NCBI GenBank assembly: GCA_964423505.1 | Contig: CAYREX010000007.1 | Coordinates: 60,828 to 124,827, forward strand | DNA: 64,000 nucleotides | Origin: CAYREX01 sp964423505 | GTDB lineage: Bacteria > Fermentibacterota > Fermentibacteria > Fermentibacterales > JCC-6 | Reading direction: 5' to 3' | In this document: in pieces, positions 59,588 to 64,000 of the stretch | Position numbering within the stretch: position 1 is the first letter of the stretch | Layout of the letters: each line of letters opens with the position of its first letter | The notes under the pieces: generated by a model | The model's database searches: none | Told to the model about the DNA's origin: nothing | What the model saw: the letters and a program-made list of their open reading frames with translations, nothing else | Translations under genes and position numbers: made by a program

Positions 59588-61009
59588 CTAGTACCTGTAG
59601 TGCTCCGGCTTGTAGGGGCCTTCGACTTCCACTCCGATGTACTCTGCCTGCTCCTCCGTCAGCCTGGTCAACCTGACCCCGAGCTTGGACAGGTGGAGCC
59701 TGGCCACCTCCTCGTCCAGCAGCTTCGGCAGCATGTAGACGCCTATGCCCGGGCGCTCCTCCGCCAGCGCCAGTTGCGCCATGCACTGGTTGGTGAAGGA
59801 GTTCGACATGACGAAGCTCGGATGGCCGGTAGCGCAGCCCAGGTTCACCAGACGTCCCTCGGCCAGAAGGTAGATGCAGCTCCCGCCGGGGAAGGTGTAC
59901 CTGTGCACCTGCGGCTTCATCTCCTCCTTGACCACGCCGGGCATGGCCTCCATGCCGGCAACGTCTATCTCGTTGTCGAAGTGGCCGATGTTGCAGACGA
60001 TTGACTGGTCCGGCATCCTGCTCATGTGATCGGCCGTGAGGACGTTGTAGTTCCCGGTGGCCGTGACGTAGATGGTGGCCTCCTCGAGGGCGTCCTCCAC
60101 GGTGGTGACCTCGTAGCCCTCCATGGCTGCCTGCAGGGCGCATATCGGGTCTATCTCCGTGATCATCACCCTGGCGCCGAAGCCGCGCATGCTCTGGGCG
60201 CAGCCCTTCCCCACGTCTCCGTAGCCGCATACCAGCACGGTCTTGCCTGCGACCATCACGTCGGTGGCCCGCTTTATACCGTCGGCGAGCGACTCGCGGC
60301 AGCCGTAGAGGTTGTCGAACTTGCTCTTCGTGACCGAGTCGTTCACGTTGTACGCCGGGAAGAGCAGAGTCCCCTTCTTGAGACGCTGGTAGAGCCTGTG
60401 TACGCCCGTAGTGGTCTCCTCGGAGACCCCGATGACGTCCGACGCCATCCGGTGCCACTGCTCCGGGTCCTCGGAGAGCCCGGCTACCAGGTTCTCCCGC
60501 AGCTTGACCTCGTCGGCCTGACCCTGCCCGACCTCCGGCATCCGGCCGGTCCGGGAGAGCTCCTCCTCCAGCTCGTATCCGAGATGCATCATGAGGGTGG
60601 CGTCGCCGCCGTCGTCCACGATGAGGTTGGGGCCCTTCCCGCCGGGGAAGGTCAGCGCCTTCCGGGTGCACCACCAGTACTCCTCGAGGGTCTCCCCCTT
60701 CCAGGCGAAGACCGGTACCCCCGAGACGGCCATGGCGGCGGCTGCGTGGTCCTGCGTCGAGAAGATGTTGCAGCTCGCCCACCTCACGTCGGCCCCAAGC
60801 TCCCTCAGGGTCTCTATCAGCACCGCCGTCTGGACGGTCATGTGGAGGGAACCGGTGACCCTGAGGCCCTCCAGGGGCCGCTCCGGGCCATACTTCTCCC
60901 GGACGGACATGAGCCCGGGCATCTCCTTCTCCGCCACCTCTATCTCCCTGCGGCCCCAGGGGGCCAGCGACGGGTCGGCTATCCTGCAGTCCTCGTCTGG
61001 CATGTTCAT
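59588..61009 (-). CDS. ahcY: S-adenosylhomocysteinase
   Basis: AhcY splits SAH to adenosine and homocysteine, removing the by-product of methylation. The 473-residue protein has the substrate domain (VTGSLHMTVQTAVLIETL, CNIFSTQDHAAAA), the NAD-binding motif VLVCGYGDVGKGCAQSM, EIDPICALQAAMEGYEV, and the invariant C-terminus KPEHYRY. Length and order are canonical. It is 18 bp downstream of an ArsR-methyltransferase regulator, so the two are cotranscribed. Confidence 0.98.
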   Translation of the reverse strand: MNMPDEDCRIADPSLAPWGRREIEVAEKEMPGLMSVREKYGPERPLEGLRVTGSLHMTVQTAVLIETLRELGADVRWASCNIFSTQDHAAAAMAVSGVPVFAWKGETLEEYWWCTRKALTFPGGKGPNLIVDDGGDATLMMHLGYELEEELSRTGRMPEVGQGQADEVKLRENLVAGLSEDPEQWHRMASDVIGVSEETTTGVHRLYQRLKKGTLLFPAYNVNDSVTKSKFDNLYGCRESLADGIKRATDVMVAGKTVLVCGYGDVGKGCAQSMRGFGARVMITEIDPICALQAAMEGYEVTTVEDALEEATIYVTATGNYNVLTADHMSRMPDQSIVCNIGHFDNEIDVAGMEAMPGVVKEEMKPQVHRYTFPGGSCIYLLAEGRLVNLGCATGHPSFVMSNSFTNQCMAQLALAEERPGIGVYMLPKLLDEEVARLHLSKLGVRLTRLTEEQAEYIGVEVEGPYKPEHYRY

Positions 61010-61027
61010 CTCCTCCGCTCCAGTTCT

Positions 61028-61951
61028 CTAGTCGTCAATCCCGGCTCCGCGGCAGCCCACCAGCAGGAACACCCTCTCCTGCGCGGCTGTCACGACCGGC
61101 TCCGGAGTGAATCCCGCATCCTCCATCCAGAGCCGGACCTCCTCCGGGTCGAGGCCCGGCCAGAGGTCTCCGTACTCGGTTTTCAGCTCGGTCCTCTCGT
61201 GGGGCATCAGGTCCGCAACGATGCACATGGCCCCCTTCCTGCCCACCCTGGCCGCCTCCATCATGAACGAGGCCGGCTCGCCCAGGTGGTGCAGGACCAT
61301 GTGCGCGACCACGCAGTCCACGGAGGAGTCGGCCACGGGCAGATGCTCGGCCCTGCCCAGCCGGAGCTCTACCCCGTCGGCCAGCCCGAGCTCCGCGAGC
61401 CGTCTTCCGGCCGCCTGGAGCATCTCACCGGACTGGTCGACCCCGAGTAGCGCTCCGGAGGCCCCGGCCAGCCTCGCCAGCATCTCGCCGGCGCCGCACC
61501 CGACGTCCAGGACCGTCGCTCCCTCCGGGACGGAGCCGAGCAGCAGCCCTGCGTATCCGGCAGGGTCCGGCATCAGGTCCGGCAGCGCGTCCATCCTCCC
61601 GGCGATGCCGTCGAAGAAACGGACCGACTCCTCCCGCCTCCTGCCGTAGCACCTACGGAGCGCCTCGTCGTCCTCCCGGAAGTCGTCGGAGCCGTCGGCG
61701 CCCTCGGCCAGGCAGCCCAGGATACCGGCGACGAAGGGGTCTTCGGTCTCCAGGCTGTACCAGGCCCAGCCTCCGCGGCCCCTGCGCCTGACCACACCCG
61801 CGTCCAGGAGCGTCCTCAGATGGTGGCTGACGTTCGACTGGCGCAGGTCGAGCACGGAGCATATCTCGCTGACGTTGAGCGGGCCCTTCCTGAGGGCCAG
61901 CACTATCCTCAGCCGGTTCTCGTTCGCGAGCGCGGCGAATACCCTGTCCAT
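61028..61951 (-). CDS. ArsR-family regulator fused to SAM methyltransferase domain (SahR-like)
   Basis: The N-terminal winged helix (residues 1-85) is ArsR-like: ALANENRLRIVLALRKGPLN, then the recognition helix SNVSHHLRTLLDAGVV. The C-terminal part (about 120-300) is a class I methyltransferase with VLDVGCGAGEMLARLA and VDCVVAHMVLHHLGEP. The same fusion is known in SahR of proteobacteria, which controls ahcY and methionine genes in response to SAH. Here it precedes ahcY in one operon. Metal-binding Cys residues of classical ArsR are absent. Start ATG 61951; the TTG at 61963 lies in the operator. Confidence 0.92.
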   Translation of the reverse strand: MDRVFAALANENRLRIVLALRKGPLNVSEICSVLDLRQSNVSHHLRTLLDAGVVRRRGRGGWAWYSLETEDPFVAGILGCLAEGADGSDDFREDDEALRRCYGRRREESVRFFDGIAGRMDALPDLMPDPAGYAGLLLGSVPEGATVLDVGCGAGEMLARLAGASGALLGVDQSGEMLQAAGRRLAELGLADGVELRLGRAEHLPVADSSVDCVVAHMVLHHLGEPASFMMEAARVGRKGAMCIVADLMPHERTELKTEYGDLWPGLDPEEVRLWMEDAGFTPEPVVTAAQERVFLLVGCRGAGIDD

Positions 61952-61959
61952 GATACATG

Positions 61960-61988
61960 ACAATATGAAGATATAGTCATATCGTCAA
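61960..61988 (-). promoter_or_regulatory. Promoter with embedded palindromic operator
   Basis: On the minus strand, TTGACG (61988-61983) and TATTGT (61965-61960) are 17 bp apart. The spacer is filled by ATATGA-8 bp-TCATAT (61963-61982), a 20-bp dyad with exact arms. A repressor bound here would block RNA polymerase, which fits autoregulation by the ArsR-type product that starts at 61951. The leader would be only a few bases long. Confidence 0.65.
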
Positions 61989-61997
61989 TCGCGGGAG

Positions 61998-62020
61998 GGG
62001 CTCCCCGCGAAGGGGAGCCC
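61998..62020 (-). terminator. Hairpin after the first secreted paralogue
   Basis: GGGCTCCCC (61998-62006) pairs with 62012-62020 around a 5-nt loop, 17 bp after the end of the gene at 62038-62625. It separates that gene from the regulator/ahcY promoter. Confidence 0.7.
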
Positions 62021-62037
62021 GTCCTTGCCGGAGAGGG

Positions 62038-62625
62038 TCAGAAGGAGCTCTTGATGTCGCCCCAGGTCCTTCCCTCGAGTGCGCTGGCGTAGTTGGCGTA
62101 GATCTCCATGACGGCGGTGCGGCCCCAGCCCTGGTCCGGGTCCCAGGCATTCTCGTACCAGGCCCAGGTCTCGACGCCGTTGTAGTCGATATGCCCGCCT
62201 ATCTTGGTGACGTCGTAGCCGAAGCAGAAGAAGTTGCCGTCCGGTATGACGATGTTCTCGGCGGAGACGTCTACGTAGGTGTAGGTGTCGGGCGGGAACG
62301 TGGAGTCCGGGTCCGCCGGCACGAAGGCGCCGTTGTAGTCGCAGGAGCTCGGTCCGCCGGAGGGCGCGACCATGCCGCCAACGTCCGTCCAGACTATCCA
62401 GCCGAGGGTGTCGGTCGCGTCTCCGCAGCAGGGGAAGCCGAACTGGGTCAGGGCGAGGTCGTAGCCGGTGTCGTTCTCGACCGTGGTTATGAACCACTCG
62501 CCCCAGCCGGTGTTCGAGCCGCCGGCGGTGGGCATGGTGCCCATCGACCCACCCGTGTTGTACTCGAAGTCCTCGGCCATGCCGAGTCCCATGACTACTG
62601 CGCAGAGTACTATAGCTGTTTTCAC
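62038..62625 (-). CDS. Secreted protein of unknown family, paralogue A
   Basis: This 195-residue product has a signal peptide (residues 1-17, MKTAIVLCAVVMGLGMAE). The mature part is rich in Gly, Trp, Tyr and Asp, with NTGYDLALTQFGFPCCG-like strands and a closing LEGRTWGDIKSSF. The next gene encodes a clear relative with the same order of segments. Cysteines (FPCCG and SSCDYN) could form disulfides in one paralogue only in part. It looks like an all-beta extracellular domain. No known family is recognised. Start GTG 62625. Confidence 0.75.
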   Translation of the reverse strand: MKTAIVLCAVVMGLGMAEDFEYNTGGSMGTMPTAGGSNTGWGEWFITTVENDTGYDLALTQFGFPCCGDATDTLGWIVWTDVGGMVAPSGGPSSCDYNGAFVPADPDSTFPPDTYTYVDVSAENIVIPDGNFFCFGYDVTKIGGHIDYNGVETWAWYENAWDPDQGWGRTAVMEIYANYASALEGRTWGDIKSSF

Positions 62626-62653
62626 TTCTCCGTCACTCTCCTCTTCCGTCTCT

Positions 62654-62697
62654 CCCGCCGTTCACCGGCGGGTCATGTCGGGCGGGACTTCCCGCCC
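62654..62697 (-). terminator. Tandem hairpins between secreted paralogues
   Basis: Two perfect 7-bp stems lie side by side: CCCGCCG with 62666-62672, and GGGCGGG (62680-62686) with 62691-62697. The latter begins 6 bp after the stop of the gene at 62703-63296. They probably stop or attenuate transcription before the second paralogue. Confidence 0.65.
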
Positions 62698-62702
62698 AGG
62701 GT

Positions 62703-63296
62703 TCAGAATGCGTTCTTGATGCCGCCCCAGGTGGAGCCCTCGAGGGCTCCCCAGAAATCGCCCGTGACCTCCATCACGGCGGTCCTGAAGTACTCCGAGT
62801 CGGCTATCCACATCCCCTGGTCCCACGACCAGGTCTCGAAGCCGTTGTAGGTGGTCTGGCCGCCCTGGCCGGTGTTCTGGTAGCCGAACGTGAAATACGT
62901 GCCGGCCTCCACGACTATCGACCGGTCCCACACTTCTACGTAGGTGTACACCGTCGGATCGCCGCCGGGGCCCTCCACCGGGACGAACATGCCGTGGTGG
63001 TCGGCCGTGCTCGGGGCACCCTCCGGCGGGACCTCCGCACCGACGTCCAGCCAGACGACCCATCCGTAGGCCCCGGTCGTGTCACCGGAGCAGGGAAAAC
63101 CGAGCTGCGTGAGGACCACGTCCTGCCCGGTGTCGTTCAGGGCCGTAGCCACGAAGTGGCTTCCCCAGCCGGTGCTGGAGCCGGAGAGGTCAGGCTCGAA
63201 ACCCATCTGACCGCCGGTGTTCAGCTGGAAGTCGGCTCCGGTCGATATCACAGGGAGCAGGACGAGGATGCCGAACGCTGCCGTTGCCGTTCTCAT
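62703..63296 (-). CDS. Secreted protein of unknown family, paralogue B
   Basis: This 197-residue relative of the downstream gene has a signal peptide (residues 1-20) and matching blocks: NTGGQMGF, SSTGWGSHFVATALNDTGQD, LTQLGFPCSGD, YTYVEVWDRSIVV, FTFGYQNTG and the end LEGSTWGGIKNAF. Identity to paralogue A is moderate and spread along the full length. Start ATG 63296 gives a normal signal peptide, with AGAGG 5 nt upstream; a longer frame to 63344 is unlikely. Function unknown. Confidence 0.75.
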   Translation of the reverse strand: MRTATAAFGILVLLPVISTGADFQLNTGGQMGFEPDLSGSSTGWGSHFVATALNDTGQDVVLTQLGFPCSGDTTGAYGWVVWLDVGAEVPPEGAPSTADHHGMFVPVEGPGGDPTVYTYVEVWDRSIVVEAGTYFTFGYQNTGQGGQTTYNGFETWSWDQGMWIADSEYFRTAVMEVTGDFWGALEGSTWGGIKNAF

Positions 63297-63387
63297 CCCT
63301 ACCTCTCTTCCCGTTATTCTCCAAGTTCTTGCCCTCGGGGACAAACCCCAACACTATGAGATAACAGCCCGGATGCCCGAGCGCAAG

Positions 63388-64000
63388 CTACAGAACTCCG
63401 GCCGTGACGGCGGCGTACAGCCGGGTGGAACCTATTCCCTCCGACAGGGCGAAGCCGGCCGATACGTCCGCTCTCACCACTCCAGTAACACCCCGGATGC
63501 CCAGACCGGTTCCCGCGGGGTACCTGCTGCCCTCCTCCGTCTCCAGCGCGGCGGCGTCCAGGAACGCGTATATCCTGGTCTGCGTCTCCCCCAGCGAGAC
63601 CTCCGGCCTGGCCACTGCGTACCTCACCGCCCTGAAGGCGGACTCGGGATAACCCCTCAGGCTCTCCCTGCCCCCCACGTCGGTCAGGATGCCGACCAGC
63701 TCCTCCCCCTGGACGACGCCTCCGGCCAGAAGCTGCCCCCCGAGCCCCAGGGGGCCGCCGAACCAGTGCCCGGTCACCTCCAGGGCGGCCATGGAGAGGA
63801 GCTCACCGGGGGAGCCGACCGAGCTGCCCCATCCCTCGCCGACCCTGGCCTCCACCATCGCGTCCACGCCCAGGAATCCCTGTGCGACCCGCTCGCCCGG
63901 CATGTAGCGGATGGCTGCGCTGCCGTAGTCGTACGTCTGCCGCTCGTCGCCGGGCAGGTAGCCCCTCCAGACCCCTGCCCCTGCCCCCAGCTGGACGACC
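63388..64000 (-). CDS. Omp85-type outer-membrane protein, C-terminal part
   Basis: Only the C-terminal 203 codons are in the window; the gene continues past the right edge. The frame stays open to base 64000, reading VVQLGAGAGVWRGYLPGDE before the first Met in view. The motif VGGRESLRGYPESAF is the conserved LRGY loop of Omp85/BamA-type barrels. Further strands end in YAAVTAGVL. It could be BamA, TamA or a surface-antigen barrel with other cargo. The two secreted paralogues lie directly downstream. Confidence 0.75.
   Translation of the reverse strand, partial: VVQLGAGAGVWRGYLPGDERQTYDYGSAAIRYMPGERVAQGFLGVDAMVEARVGEGWGSSVGSPGELLSMAALEVTGHWFGGPLGLGGQLLAGGVVQGEELVGILTDVGGRESLRGYPESAFRAVRYAVARPEVSLGETQTRIYAFLDAAALETEEGSRYPAGTGLGIRGVTGVVRADVSAGFALSEGIGSTRLYAAVTAGVL

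Noticed and set aside
1..64000. CRISPR arrays, prophage, rRNA genes, replication origin
   Set aside because: None seen: no regularly spaced direct repeats, no phage structural genes, no rRNA and no DnaA-box cluster.

Overview
The window is a gene-dense, high-GC stretch of a bacterial chromosome, nearly all core genome. Most genes lie on the minus strand in long operons with 4-bp stop/start overlaps (ATGA, GTGA, TTGA) and frequent GTG or TTG starts. The cell is diderm: it has Lgt and LspA for lipoprotein maturation, lipobox proteins, an Omp85-type barrel and other barrel-like proteins. It is rod-shaped (mreBCD-mrdA-rodA), makes isoprenoids by the DXP route and carries a trimeric [FeFe] hydrogenase, so an anaerobic fermentative lifestyle is likely. 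A secreted Asp-box protein ends in a Por-type (type IX-like) sorting domain. Together these suggest an uncultured FCB-like lineage such as Candidatus Fermentibacteria. That placement is inferred from gene content and was not tested.

Layout by region. 1-14860 (minus): two membrane genes and an ABC ATPase, then ftsY, smc, pgsA-like, recN, nadK, dxs, ispA, ymdB and rny. 14861-15015: a structured intergenic region with a candidate ncRNA and a hairpin over the rny ribosome-binding site. 15016-18896 (minus): zapA, a ZapB-like gene, rplT, rpmI, infC, thrS and tRNA-Val(GAC), with a 10-bp G tract in the spacer of the predicted promoter. 18897-19238: copy 1 of a ~205-bp palindromic element. 19217-25414 (minus): a PpiC-like lipoprotein, arcC, lspA, ileS and a short nucleoside-phosphorylase-like gene. 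25588-27804 (plus): the Asp-box protein, interrupted by an in-frame TGA. 27869-40502 (minus): two DUF5684-like paralogues, a STAND ATPase with TPRs, DUF167, a 58-residue UPF0434/Trm112-like gene, an M29 aminopeptidase, a barrel protein, dnaE, a membrane protein, comF and lgt. 40550-46686 (minus): a methyltransferase and the rod-shape operon. 46823-55284: a lipoprotein, small genes, a PHP phosphoesterase, a nucleotidyltransferase/HD pair, a patatin, a degenerate hybrid sensor and an atypical tyrosine recombinase. 55347-55556: copy 2 of the palindromic element. 55648-59476 (minus): the hydrogenase operon led by a response regulator. 59588-61951 (minus): an ArsR-methyltransferase regulator with ahcY. 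62038-64000 (minus): two secreted paralogues and the end of an Omp85-like gene.

The most unusual content is the pair of palindromic elements. They share about 24 bp of outer arm, but their inner arms differ between copies while staying self-complementary within each copy. One copy lies 62 bp downstream of a tyrosine recombinase that keeps R, R and Y but has lost the usual K, H and H/W catalytic residues. Other points of interest are the G-tract promoter, an ATA start for infC, a CTG start for the DUF167 gene, and a palindromic operator inside the promoter of the ArsR-methyltransferase/ahcY operon.
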